From contig NC_085047.1 in the NCBI RefSeq assembly GCF_963662255.1, forward strand, positions 11,648,347 to 11,712,346: DNA of 64,000 nucleotides, given 5' to 3'. The stretch is from Cinclus cinclus (Eukaryota; Chordata; Aves; Passeriformes; Cinclidae). Shown one piece after another: positions 37,032 through 48,765 of this stretch. The position numbers and the translations under genes were made by a program. How positions within the stretch are numbered: the stretch's first letter is position 1; each line of letters starts with the position of its first letter. Under the pieces are notes generated by a model, which saw only the letters and a program-made list of their open reading frames with translations, was not told the DNA's origin and ran no database searches.

Positions 37032-38938
37032 CCTGGCCACAGTACAGCCCTAGAGGTTCTCTGATATGGGTCTGTTCTCACATGATCAGCGTGACATGAT
37101 GACTCTGGGTCATGACACATTTTTAACACTATCCCCTCAATGGAAGAAAGAAAAAAACTCTGATAAGTTTTGCAGAGAACTAAGCAGCCAAGGGGTACTA
37201 TATATTTTCTCTTCATGCAAAATTATTTTTAAATGAACAGTGTAACTAATAATCAGCTGCTATTTCAGGCTATTTGTTGTCATTATTACAAAACAAATAA
37301 AAACAAGAAAGAGAGTACAAGTGGAACAAGCATAAAAAGCAAGAGAATGCAAAAAGCAACACTGAATTTGAAATAGGCTGAAGTAAAAAACAGAGACATT
37401 CTTTTCTCTCTTGTATTGCCTCTCTTACAGCATTTAAGCAGTCCCATAGTATAGCCTTCTTTTGCAATTAATCTTACAAATTGAGAGGATTTGCTTTTAA
37501 TTCTTCTAGATGGTGAAGGAGAAGAGTAGCAACTTTAGTGCTTCATTTCCTGACCCTATAAACACTTATGGATTTTGCCTGCTTTCAAGTGTGAAGGCCC
37601 ACTGACACGCAGAGGGACTACTCCGAGGCTTAAATTTAAGCAGGTATGTAAGTGCTTATGGAACTAGGGATTTTTTATATTTATTGACTGACAGGTTCAT
37701 TGCCCTACAGGGAGTACTTCACAAGAGTACTTGCAATGACTCTTTGCCTTTTGGAAAGCTCACTTTTGGTCTAGCCCTAGTTACAGCTCCACAGATTTAT
37801 GCTGTGGGAAGACCTGGAGCAGTGCCACCAAAGATAGATTTCGGGCAAGGCTGTTGGATCAGCTGCAGGGACAGATCCCTTGTGCTCTCAAAATGTGTGT
37901 TGTATGTATTGCAAGACATCCACAGCCCACCCTGAGAAATACCCTCCTGTCTGTGTTAGAACGGGAGCTTCTGGGACAGCTTTGAAAGACACCAGACGAA
38001 AGAGAAGTATGAGAATGGGTTAGAGTAGGTGATGCTGATAATTGAATTGTTTATAGCTCTTTGGGGAGAGAACTTTAGGGCTACAAGAATTGCCCCAGGT
38101 TTACCTTTGCAGAGAGACTGAGCTGCATGCTGGGTCTGGGGGGATCTTCGCCACCACAACCCCTTCTACAGGGCTACATTTTCTGGCTTTAGGTTGGTGC
38201 AAGTAAAGAGGGAAGCACATCCTGGTTTTTACACAGGATTTGCTTGTGTGATCTGTAGAAAAATCACAGATTTCTTCTCAGGATTACCTTTATCTTTTGC
38301 AGGGATTTTCCCTCTGTTTTGTGAAATCAGAATTTGTCCTCTTTTTAATAACTCCTTGAAGGCCACCTTCATACTATGTTCCAAGTGACATGCATTAAAA
38401 AAATCCTGTCATTTATTGAATTTGAATGTACATTTCCACTTATTAATATTATGCCGTTAGTCCACTCACTAACACTGATGGAATTTATTAATCCATTGAA
38501 TTCTGTTCCTGAGCTTCTTTGGAGAAAAAATGACTCTACACAAGACATCATCTATTAAAATTAATGAAGACTTAAACAAGTCTGATTTATAGAAGATGGT
38601 GTTGCATTTCTCTTTGATAAAAAATTTAAAATCAGATGGTCTATGCGAAATTGTATGCTAAATAGACTGCTCTTAAGATCTACTATTTGATCTTTTGGCA
38701 TGAATATTTGTGTTAAATTGTACATTCACCTCGTAAAGTTCATTCTTTCCTAGCTACATTAGAGTGATATTAGAAATGTTCCTATTAAAATTACACCTTT
38801 TTATTATAGAATGGTCTGCTAATATAGGTACAGCAAAAATTTCCATTATAAATATAAATCTCTATTTCCAAGGACTTCAAACTCTGCTATAAATATTCAT
38901 TCCAGGCTAACATTTGGCATGTAAAACTGCATCTAAAC
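37032..38938. other. Unique noncoding sequence
   Basis: No gene or transposon is recognised. A GC-richer stretch at 37690-37940 gives an 83-codon frame with no known domain. Confidence 0.6.
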
Positions 38939-38939
38939 A

Positions 38940-38967
<28 letters not shown>
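38939..38967. repeat. Poly-A run (A29)
   Basis: Twenty-nine consecutive A followed by GCTATTTATTATT. I looked for a matching flanking duplication upstream and found none, so retroposition is not supported here. Confidence 0.95.
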
Positions 38968-38971
<4 letters not shown>

Positions 38972-41900
38972 TTTATTATTAAATTGCCTTAGCCATTTGA
39001 ATTCATCTTAAAGCAGAAAAAGTAGAAATAGTTGCATGAGGGGATTTTGTTGCTCTTTTTTTTTTTTACTCTGATATTTTCATACAGAATGAGAAGCTGG
39101 GAAGGGAGGAAGATGCTGAGGCTGGAGGGCTGGGTAGTGTTTCCTGCTGGTGCCAAGTCACTTCTCTTCACTGTCTGGTTCTGTTCAGGCCAGGCTGAGT
39201 TCAAGGGACATTTTGTCTTTGGGGTTTTTTTTGGGTTTGTGGGTTTTTTCAACCATTGGATTTCTGGTATAGTCTTCCCAAGGCACATTAATGTCATACT
39301 TGAAAAACTACTTCTGACACCCTGTCAAATTTTTTCTTATGAAATGGAAAGTTATTAAGTCCCCTCTGCTCCCATGAGCTCCTCAAAGATCTGAACTCTG
39401 AACCTAAATGTGTGTGAGGTCCTTAGTGGTAAAGTTTGAGATGGGATGATCTTGAGGTCAGTCTAGAAGACTGCTCAAGCTCACCATGTCCTTTGGCCAT
39501 ATCCAGTGCTGTAATGTAACATTTTTCTGAACATTAGTGCTTTTTTCCATTTTTTAATGGTTTCAGACATATTTCAGGTTGTGTTTCATGATCATTTTAG
39601 ACTGCTCTTGGTATCAGTTCTTGCTGAAAGCAGTTACCTGTGTCACTTGTCTTCCTGTCCTGGCAGCTTCTGCAGTTCCTGTGTTTGCATAGTCAAGCAG
39701 ACCCAGAAATATGCATTGGTGTGAGTCAGGTTTGGGACAGAAAAGCTCTCTTTCCATCACATCCAGTGGCCCACAGGGACGATGCTCATGCCCAGCAAGA
39801 TTCTGGGAAAGTCAGACTGTCCCCCCTCTCACCTGTCCTGTCTTGTTTCACATGAAGCAATGAAACTGCAGCAAATGATGCTTAAAAGACTAACTGAAAA
39901 CCTTCCAGAGAGTGGCTGTCTTTCCTTGCAGAATGCTTAAAATTATTTTCCAAAGCTTTTATTTCTTTGAACTGTCCATAGGAATAAAATTCCTTGAGGT
40001 CCAGGTGGCCGTAAGAGAAAAAAAGCCCCATCACCAGGACAACATTGAGCAAATTGCAAATCTTTCGTCTAGGAGCAGCAAAGGCTTGATAGCAATGGAC
40101 CTGCCTGTGTTTGACAGCACTGCAGACAGCCTTGGTCAGCCAAAAGTCTGTGCATGTGCATCTGGAGGAGAGGGAATGAGCAGGTGCTCCTGCTCACTCA
40201 TAGCTTGGAAATGCATGAGCTGAGAGGAGACCAAGAGCAGACAAACAAACCCCTCAGACTGCAAACCGAGTCACAAGTGGGTGGGCTCACGTTGCTTTTT
40301 AATGATGATTTGCTGGCTCAGCAGTGGCTGGTAGCAAGTAGTTGGTAGCATCAGAAAAGAGTGCGTGGGGGATTTCTGCTGTTGCTAAGAGCAACCTGCG
40401 CTAGCAGGAGATATTTTATTATGCTCAAAGTTTTATTCTGAAAGCCCCAGGTTTCATAAATTGAAAAACAAAATAACACAAGAAAAACCCCTGTGCCATC
40501 TCACAATTAGCTGTGAAATTTCTGAGCCTTGCTTTCACCTCTGCCTGTAGAGTTGGTCTTGGCATCACCTCAAGGTGTGACCGTGCCTCACCTCTGCCAG
40601 CAGACCTCTCACATCCAGGAGAGTGAAGGCAGAGCTGCTGTTACAGGGCCACTCTTGCTGGCTGCTCTCAGCCATTACACCCTCTTAATTATAATACATT
40701 TTTCTCTTCAGTTTCTTCATGAGATCGCAATACTTTTTTTCCCCAAAAAGTGTGTGTGTTCTTGCCCCTCTCTCTCCTCCCCACTCACTCCCTGTGTCTG
40801 TGTACCTCCACTATTGTGTTCTCCACTTCCTTAACTGGAGTCCAACTTTACCAGGATTCGTTCAGTGGAAACTGCAGACTCATTCTTGAATGCTACCAAG
40901 GGGAAAAAGAAAAGGTGATTATGGTTAGTTCAGAAATGACTGAATACTTGTGGCTGTTGGTGGAGAAGTAAAGGTTATGTTAAATAAATCTGAGACATTT
41001 AAAAGATTTGAGGGTTGTTTTTTTCTTACTCTTTTTTTTTTCTTATCAGTTACTGATAAAAACTAGATATGGAAACATAGAACAGCTAAAGATTATTTGG
41101 TTCATTCTGGAAAAAAAAAGCAATCATAATGGAATTGTTAAAAAAAAAACCCCTTTTTCACCACCTTCGTAATTTTATTCAAAATTATGTTTTGTTTGAT
41201 GCTTTAAAAAAAGAGAAAGTGAAAATGCCATAGTGAAGAGTAAGCACTCTGCATTTCAGACTTTTTCTATTCACCTTTATGATCAGCCTAGCTTACAAGG
41301 ACTCACGTAACATACGGGCAAGGCTTATTATGTTATTATTTGAGCTTATCATCAAGTAAGTGAGACAGGGAGTTATTCATGGGACCACCCTGTTTAAGCC
41401 ATTTCTTGTCTTAAGGAAACAAAACCAACATATTCCCACAAGTATTGAATGCCTGTTGCTGCTTTGACTGCAGTAAAAGACCACCTCTGTTAAGCAGTGA
41501 TTTATTTTTTCTGTTGGTCTCTTGGGTGACCACTGATGGCAGATTTTCCTGTGTTTCCTATGGTAGAAGCAATATGTTCTGAAATATTTTGATTATGTTT
41601 AAAGTATATGTATGAAAATGTGATATATGGTAAAGTAATGTGTGGCAAAAAATAATATTGATATGCGTTTTGGATATATCAAGAGGAAATGTGGAAGGTA
41701 TTTTCATAAGCATATGTTCCACTTTATTTGGGAGAGGAATATTGGAAGGCATGGAACACTTATGAAAATGTATAGAAGCCTTTTATAGAAAGTTGAAGCA
41801 ATTTTTTCTGATAAATGTTTGGAAAATATCCAAAAGTGTTATGGTACATAAAGAAAGCAATATGTAACATTTTTTAAAATTATTCTTAATATGGTTAATT

Positions 41901-43064
41901 TATGTTCATTTATTTTAGAATATATTGGAACCATATTTCATAAATATTAAACTTATTTTGTGCTGCCTATGCACACTATTGAAATTCACTTGATCTTCAT
42001 GAAGAGCATAAATGTATTTCTCCAAATTTATAAATGTATGTGAAATACACTGTACATATATTTGTAGAGAAAAGGACACATTTATACGCACTTTTACAAG
42101 TCTATCTTTCACTCAGGACCACAACAACAGAATAAATCATGCTTTAATATGCCCACGGAAGCTTTACAGGTTTATGCATATACCTGCATTCCTCTATACA
42201 GGCCACAGTTATAAGCAGTATTTTCACTAATTATATCTATCATTTTCTGGCATTGTGAGAATCTTAGAGAAAATTTGCTGAAGAGAAAAATGTCTTCCTA
42301 CTAAACAAGGGCACAGGGAAATAAAAATCGGTATCTCTTCAAAACTTATTTAATTTTCCTTTTCGTTTTTACAAGAACCTCAAAAGTAGATGATCTCTGT
42401 TGACAGATCAATACCAAATTTCATCTGTGGTACTAAAAGCAGAAAACTCTTCTGATGAGGATTTTTTGATGCCTCTTTCATTCAAAGAGTGCACCAATGG
42501 CATTAGATTAGTACTTGTTCTGCTTCCTTAAAATTCTAGAAACTTTCTCCATTTTGCTTTGCACTTCTATATGAAATTTACATGGGGTTAAATTTGCACG
42601 GGGTTTCCCCTCTGTTAAGTTTGAGAATTGTTTTGATTTGTTTCTATAAGAGACACTGTTCTAGGATCAATAGAAAATTGCAGTGGTCATGTTTCAAAGC
42701 CTGAGGAAGACATCTCCTTTGACACTCATTTGGACAACATATTCATGCCTTTCTTTTAGAGTCCTTTAGACCAGAACATTTAAAAGACTAAAATATGCTA
42801 ACAAATGAAAGATATAAGTTCAGGTCTACTTTCTTCTCTTCTTTTTTTCTCTTTTTTACTGTCCAGCCACCTCTTGTTTTTCTTTCTATCTCTCCTGTTT
42901 CTACTTTCAAATTAGGGCACCCTTACATCCTTTTCAAATCCAGAAAGAGAAACTTGAAAGAAGTGTTAGCAGGAAAGAAACTCACAAGAGATTTAGGGGT
43001 TGGCCTTTGCAGAATAATCTGATATTAGCATATGAATTAATTATATGGGACATTTCAAATTAAT
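38968..43064. other. Unique AT-rich noncoding sequence
   Basis: No gene is recognised in 4.1 kb. A T12 run at about 39055-39066 and a T/G-rich tract at about 39218-39256 lie inside a 108-codon frame that is therefore suspect. A perfect GATA-containing palindrome lies at 41043-41059 (see findings). The interval 41560-42240 is strongly AT-rich with several ATGTATA-like strings. Confidence 0.6.
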
Positions 43065-43150
43065 GGAAAGGGAAAGGGAAAGGGAAAGGGAAAGGGAAAG
43101 GGAAAGGGAAAGGGAAAGGGAAAGGGAAAGGGAAAGGGAAAGGGAAAGGA
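43065..43150 (+). repeat. (GGGAAA)n hexamer array
   Basis: About 14 copies of GGGAAA. Thirteen perfect GGG tracts occur at a strict 6-nt period from 43070 to 43144. The array translates as an Arg-Glu repeat in a 60-codon frame that is an artefact. Four or more GGG tracts with 3-nt loops meet the usual G-quadruplex rule. Confidence 0.97.
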
Positions 43151-44086
43151 ATCCTCATTTCAGATTTCAGTACTTCAGAAAAATGTGTTTAATAGTTTCC
43201 TGGGTAATTTTCCAGGTAGTTTTCTGATAGTTACTAAAACAGCACCGTTAGACCTTTAGGACCCTTGGTTTCCTAATCCAGTGGAAGTTCTTTTTGAAAT
43301 TTATTTCATCCCAGAAATGTTAATGTTTCTCAGAACTTGAGATTGCTCCTGGGAACAGGGTATTCCCAAAGCCCAGCTTATGCCTAGAAAGGCCAGTCTT
43401 TTCCCTTTCCCTCTATTGCCAATGGAGAGACTAAGAGTGTTCTCCAGGGTTGGTGTGGAGATCCTGGGATTGGCATTCCCAGGAATACCAGTACTTAGCC
43501 CTTGGAGGACACACCAGTCTGTAATGACTATAGGAGGAATCTTGGCACAATAACACCTTCCAAGTCTTTGTGATTCTCCTTCTGGCATACATGGAGATAA
43601 GAACTTCAAAGGGTCAGAAAAACAGGTTAAAACAGAGATCATTTTCCAGAGTTATGTTTTTTATTTAATTAGTCTTGGGGGACATTTTTTCCTTCATTTC
43701 TCAACTGAGCCATAGTTGCTGGTATCAAGAAGGGTTTTATGGTTGGTTTTTGTTTGTTGTTGTTGTTTTGTTTTGTTTTGTTTCATCAATTATTATTGCA
43801 GGTTATATTTCAGGTTAGCTTTTGAACCTAAGGAATAACTGAAGACTGTTTAATTACAATGAATCTTATACAAATTTTAAAAGAAAACTTTTCCGTAAAT
43901 TAACAGGTAAAGATCACTATCCTTGAGAGCAGGCCTTTAAAAGAATAATGTTCCGAAAAAGTGTGCCTTGATTATTATCATAATCAAATTCCCTCATTCA
44001 TAGCAGGTACACAGCACCCTTGAAAATCTGGATGGATTTGAATTTATATTTCTTCTAAATTTTATTTGAAGTTATTTTCTATGTTC
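43151..44086. other. Noncoding sequence with an unidentified GC-richer segment
   Basis: At 43301-43642 the composition is richer in G and C, and the minus strand has a 113-codon frame with no domain I know. It may be an unrecognised old repeat. A TTG/TTTTG simple repeat lies at about 43748-43783. Confidence 0.5.
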
Positions 44087-44522
44087 AGAGAAGGGCAAAG
44101 GAACTGGGGAAGGGTCTGGAGAACAACTCTGATGAGGAGCAGCTGAGCGAGCTGAGGGAGCTCAGCCTGGAGAAGATGAGGCTCAGGGGGAACATTATCA
44201 CTCTCTACAACTCCTTGGTGCAGCCAAGTGGGGGTTGGTCCCTTCTCCCAGGTAACCAGTGACCAGACAAAAAGAAAAGTTATTAATTGCACCAAGGGAG
44301 GTTTAGATCATATAATAAAAGATTCTTCCCACAAAGGTGTGTCAAGCACAGGAACAGACTGCCCAGAGAAGTGGTGGAGTCACCATCCCCAGAGGGATTT
44401 AAAAGATGTGTAGATGAGGCACTAAGGGACATGGTTTAATGGTGAGCACAGTGGTGGTGCTGGGTTGATGGTTGAACTTGGTGATCTTAAACGTCTTTTC
44501 CAAATTTAACAATTCTATGATT
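44087..44522 (+). mobile_element. CR1 LINE, 5'-truncated 3' end
   Basis: The CR1 3' region is recognised from GGCAAAGGAACTGGGGAAGG, GAGCTCAGCCTGGAGAAGAT followed by GAGGCTCAGGGG, AACAGACTGCCCAGAGAAGT followed by GGTGGAGTCACCATCCC, and GGACATGGTTTAATGG. The end is AACAATTCTATGATT. An internal portion around 44230-44300 is diverged or rearranged relative to the family. The subfamily differs from the copy at 27.9 kb: this end has the GGGACATGGTTTAGTGG-type 3' block. There is no intact coding frame. Confidence 0.93.
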
Positions 44523-47500
44523 TGACTCATTTTTTTTATAACTATGATTTTTTTATATTAAAAAAATATTAAATTCTCCTTTTAAACCACCTACCTGGGG
44601 CTATAAGAACACAAATACCAGCCAACATTGCAGCCTTTTTATCTAGCTCACAAGGAACATAGACTTGAACTTTATTTCAAATGTGCTGCTAAAAGTGTGG
44701 GGTAAATGTCTGGAGCTAAATCATTGAGCCACTTCATTTTCTGGGGACTGTAAGAATGGTCTGGCCAGACATTTTATGTCACCACTTTCTCCTGAAAAGA
44801 TGAACATGCTCTTTAACTACAAAGGTCACTGCAATTTCTCTTTGCACCATAAACTCATCCTGGCATAAGCATCTGACCTGCTGTATTTCTTAAAAATGGC
44901 ATCTCTCACTGTGAGAGGCTCACCCAAGAATTGAGGCCACAAAAGTAACTTCTAAGTCTTTCTTCACCACGAAGGGACTTTCTGTCCTAACTGCAGTCCT
45001 CGGGATCCTAGGAGTTCCTTTGCTCTTCATCTTCAATAACACACATCTCTACTTTCATACCCTCCCCCAGACTATGACTTATGCTGCCCTTTGCCATAAG
45101 CCTGAGGCATTGACTGGCCTTGCATTCTGGCTTTTCTATAGTGCCTGAGGCTTTATAAAGATCTTGATATTTTTTTTTCCAGAAGAGAATTCAAGTATAT
45201 TCTTATTTAAATTATAATTTCTTAGTGGAGAAGTGAACCCAGAGGCAGACAGCTAGGAGAGACAGAGGAAAAAATCTACAGGTAAGACTAGAAGACAGAA
45301 AAAGGATTGTCATACAGCCAGATGAAGAAGTGACAGACAAGATGCTCTTGACACATTACATTTCCTATGAATAAAAAATATTGCCCTTTAGAAACTTTTG
45401 AATGTGTTTTAGAACATTTGTAGCCTTACAGAGCAGTGACACTATCAGAAATGCCACAAATGTTGTACACCAACTTCTCAAACCACTGTTACAGTGACAT
45501 TATTTGGCAGGCAAATGCTGATCTACTGATCTACTTTGTAGTGGATCAGTGAGCAAACCCTTCTTTTTAAGCTCCCTTAACCGTGTTCAATACCTCGATC
45601 TTTTGTGTTCTTATTAAAAAATAACACTTCTGTACATTCAATATTTTATACAAAATGATGGAAAAATAATATTGAATTTTCAATCTCATGATGAATTTAT
45701 ATATTTTTTTAAGTCTTTTCACACTTATGGCTCTGGAAACCTATGCACAGGAATCAATTGTGCTTTTGAAAAGCCAAATTAGAAGTTGTATTTGTTTTTA
45801 TAACAGGAGAAAGGTCACTCAGACTGTGGATGTTGGAACAAAGTGTTCAGAACATTCTGCTTTGTAGGATGGGTCAGCACTTTCTAATGAATTTGTATAA
45901 GCAGTTGGCTTGTGTTTGTGTCTTGGTTTTAATATTTTTAACTGCAGAATAACAGTGCTCTAGGATTAGTCTTACGCAAAATTAGTGAAGGCAGGCTACT
46001 TTTCTTTAAGATATTTCCATCACATTGGTAGATTCATGCTTTGTTATCACCATAAAATAAGAATGATACAAATGTAATGTTGATTTCTAGGATGGGGTGC
46101 ACAAAGTATGATATGACACACAATGAAATTACTGGGTAAGTGCTTATGCGAAGATGACAGCTCAGCAACAAAAGGGCAGGATTGAAAATTAAGATGAGTT
46201 GTTTTTCAGACACAGGAATATTCTTTTTTTTTTTCAAAACAAGGGAATTATAAATGCAGTACATTACTAGACTCATTGTTAGAATGCTTGTATTAGCAAT
46301 AGAGGATTGACTTTATATTCTTTAGCTTTTTTCACACAATCATGCAATATTTCCCATAACAGAGCAAACAGTGTTCACATGGAAGTTTTAAAGAGCATAC
46401 CGAGTTAAAAACACTGTATTTAATTTGGAGTTTTTATTGCTGTTCCTCTCTAATTATTACCAGAGAATAAATGAAAATTGCAACTACTTGAGTCACATAT
46501 TGTGAAGCACTTGTTTTGAGTGGCATGAAGGTTCACTTTAGTTCTTTATAGGTTTTCAGTCCCTCAGCAGGGGAAAGGAGTTAATCATCAGTTAGTGAGA
46601 CAGTATGATGTTACCCCTTCATGGACTTTTTCCTAGATGCTGGATTTGCACATGGAAAATTGTCTGTTACTTCCACGTCTGTTGACTCCCCATAAATGGT
46701 TGGAAGTGGCTCGAGATTTATTCCTGCTTTAAGATATACTAACTTCTACTGCCTGCCTTTGCAAATTCCCACCTAATTAAAATCATCAGGTGTGGCCTTC
46801 ATGTTGCATTGAATTTGTAATTTCATCAGATGTAATTGTGCCAGGGTAAGTATTGCACTTGCTTTGGAGGCATGTGAGCTGAGACCACTGATACATGAGG
46901 TGTTTGTTTATGGGGATGGGATGGAATATGTCAGAGACAGACCTTCAGAAGCTTATTTTAAATGCATTAAGTGTAGACTAACCCAGCAATTTTGTAGAAT
47001 GCTTCTTTAGGCTGAGGAGCAATGAGACAGAGAAGAGTTAAGAAGTGGGAAATTGAGTTGCTTGAAGGTTTAATTTACATAGTCTCTAAGGTGACAGAAA
47101 GAAGATGAGCAAAGAGAAGAAATAGGCAGATTTCACCTGTAATCTATGAAATTTCTTCTCTGACTCTATTCCTTGGCTGGAGCAAATCAGAGTAGCTCAT
47201 TTGCAGTTGTTAAAATTACAACAATGGGATTTGGTTCTGGACCTTTTTACAAAAAGGGTTTGATGAGTTTGTCCATCAGGAAACTTTTCAAATTCATAGC
47301 CAAGAAAAAGAGGTACCTGCAGTAGAATGTCTGACTGGCCAAACCATCCCTGGAAGAGGTCACAGACCTACTCAATGCCCTGCTCAGGGTTATCACTATG
47401 GAGAAGCTTTCCACCCTCAAGTGAGAGCCCTGGTCAGTCAAGCTGCTAAATTATTCTGTGTTTTGGGGCATTCTTTCCATGGAATTGATTTTATATTATT

Positions 47501-48283
47501 TCAAAGTATAGCATGAAAAAGAGAATATTTTGAAATATTTTATAAAACACAGCTTTAACCCACATTAGTATCAATAAAACCACTTTCTTTTGTTTTCTTA
47601 CTCTGTGATGTGCCTTTTTCATCTTCTATGTTTCTTTTCACTTTGTACCTTATATTTCATTGTTCTGGCAATCTTTTTCATTCTTTTTTTCTGTAATTAC
47701 TCATGTGTCTTTAGTAAGAGAATGTAAGAACAGATTGATTTGCCACAATCCTCTTTGGAATTGCACTATATATTTTTTTTTATCAAGTCTGTAAAAAGGA
47801 CAAGGGAATTCCTTTGTGCCTAAATTATTTATATGAAACCAAATAGAATACAGTGGATGTATAATCTTTTATTAATAAACTTCTTAGATACTGGCCCTGC
47901 TGCAGATGAATTCTGCTGGAGAGGAAATGTCTGTGACAGCCTAGGAATGGCAAGTACCAGAAGTACTGTTCTGGGAGATGAAGCCTTCAGCATGACTGAT
48001 GTTTTCTAATGCCACACATGACTGAGGGCAGGACCTTTGGAAACATTGCCTACTAGAATTTCTCCTTTCAAATGTTTTCAAATGAGGCTACTTGAAAAGC
48101 AGTGGTACATTTTGTAAATGCTAAAGAACTAAGAAAAATAGAACCCAGTCTTCTCTCTAATGCTCCTCAACATTTTTCATTTCAAAATGTTGTATACTTT
48201 TTCATCCAGCACCTTGAAAAAAATACATATATATAGAGTTCACCTCACTCTCAAATGTCCACACTGCAACAGCATGGATCATA
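44523..48283. other. Unique AT-rich noncoding sequence
   Basis: No gene or named transposon. Open frames are at most 80 codons. The stretch around 47240-47450 is less AT-rich, with a 64-codon minus frame of no known family. A small imperfect hairpin lies at 45526-45549. Confidence 0.6.
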
Positions 48284-48460
48284 GTCACAGAATCATTGTA
48301 TCATGGAATCATTGAATGGTTTGCGTTGTAAAGGGCATTAAAGATCTCGTCATTCCAACCTCCCTGCCATGGGAAGGACACCTTCCACTAGACCAGCCTG
48401 CTCAGAGCCCCATCCAACTTGACCTCAAGCACTTCCAGGGATGGGGCAACCACAGTTTCT
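48284..48460 (-). mobile_element. CR1 LINE 3' end, first of a tandem pair
   Basis: Read on the minus strand this runs from a GTTGCCCCATCCCTGGAAGT block through GGATGGGGCTCTGAGCAGGC, CTAGTGGAAGGTGTCC and GGAGGTTGGAATGA. It ends in octamer-like ATTCAATG, ATTCCATG and ATACAATGATTCTG units at 48284-48315. It belongs to the same broad 3'-end type as the copy at 27.9 kb and is truncated to under 180 bp. Confidence 0.93.
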
Positions 48461-48765
48461 CTCATATCCATACAATCAAATAGCTGCCCAGGGTAGAGGG
48501 CACCTTGGAATTTCCTCTATCCCATTCTTTCATGGGAAAGAGATCCTACACGACAACATCTGGCACCCTGTCCAGTCACATCTTGAACACCACCAGGGTC
48601 AGGGACAGGGACTCTGACACACCTCTGGGGAGATTCTCTTGAAATTACAGTTAGTTCTTACTGTAAAAAAATTTCTTTCCACCTTCAAGATGAAACCTCT
48701 CCCAGTGCAACTTGCCCTTGTCTTCTCCATGTGTCGCCTTGTGTGTGGAAAGATCCTCTCCATCT
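48461..48765 (-). mobile_element. CR1 LINE 3' end, second of a tandem pair
   Basis: On the minus strand this starts at about 48765 with CR1 sequence (GTGGAAAGAAATTTTTTTAC, AGAATCTCCCCAGAGGTGTG). It continues through GTTCAAGATGTGACTGGACA followed by GGGTGCC, and CTCTTTCCCATGAAAGAATG. It ends at about 48461 with CCCTGGGCAGCTATTTGATT followed by GTATGGAT, its own octamer-type terminus. It therefore carries a complete 3' end of a different CR1 subtype, immediately upstream of the copy at 48284-48460 in the same orientation. Confidence 0.85.

Noticed and set aside
38939..38967. Second A29 run as a retrocopy tail
   Set aside because: No flanking duplication matching the sequence after the run was found upstream, so a simple poly-A expansion is equally likely.
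43045..43227. Arg-Glu dipeptide repeat protein
   Set aside because: The hexamer GGGAAA read in one frame gives Arg-Glu. It is a simple repeat, not a gene.
43301..43642. 113-codon minus-strand frame in a GC-richer patch
   Set aside because: No domain or family resemblance and no splice context. Treated as an incidental frame, possibly within an unidentified repeat.
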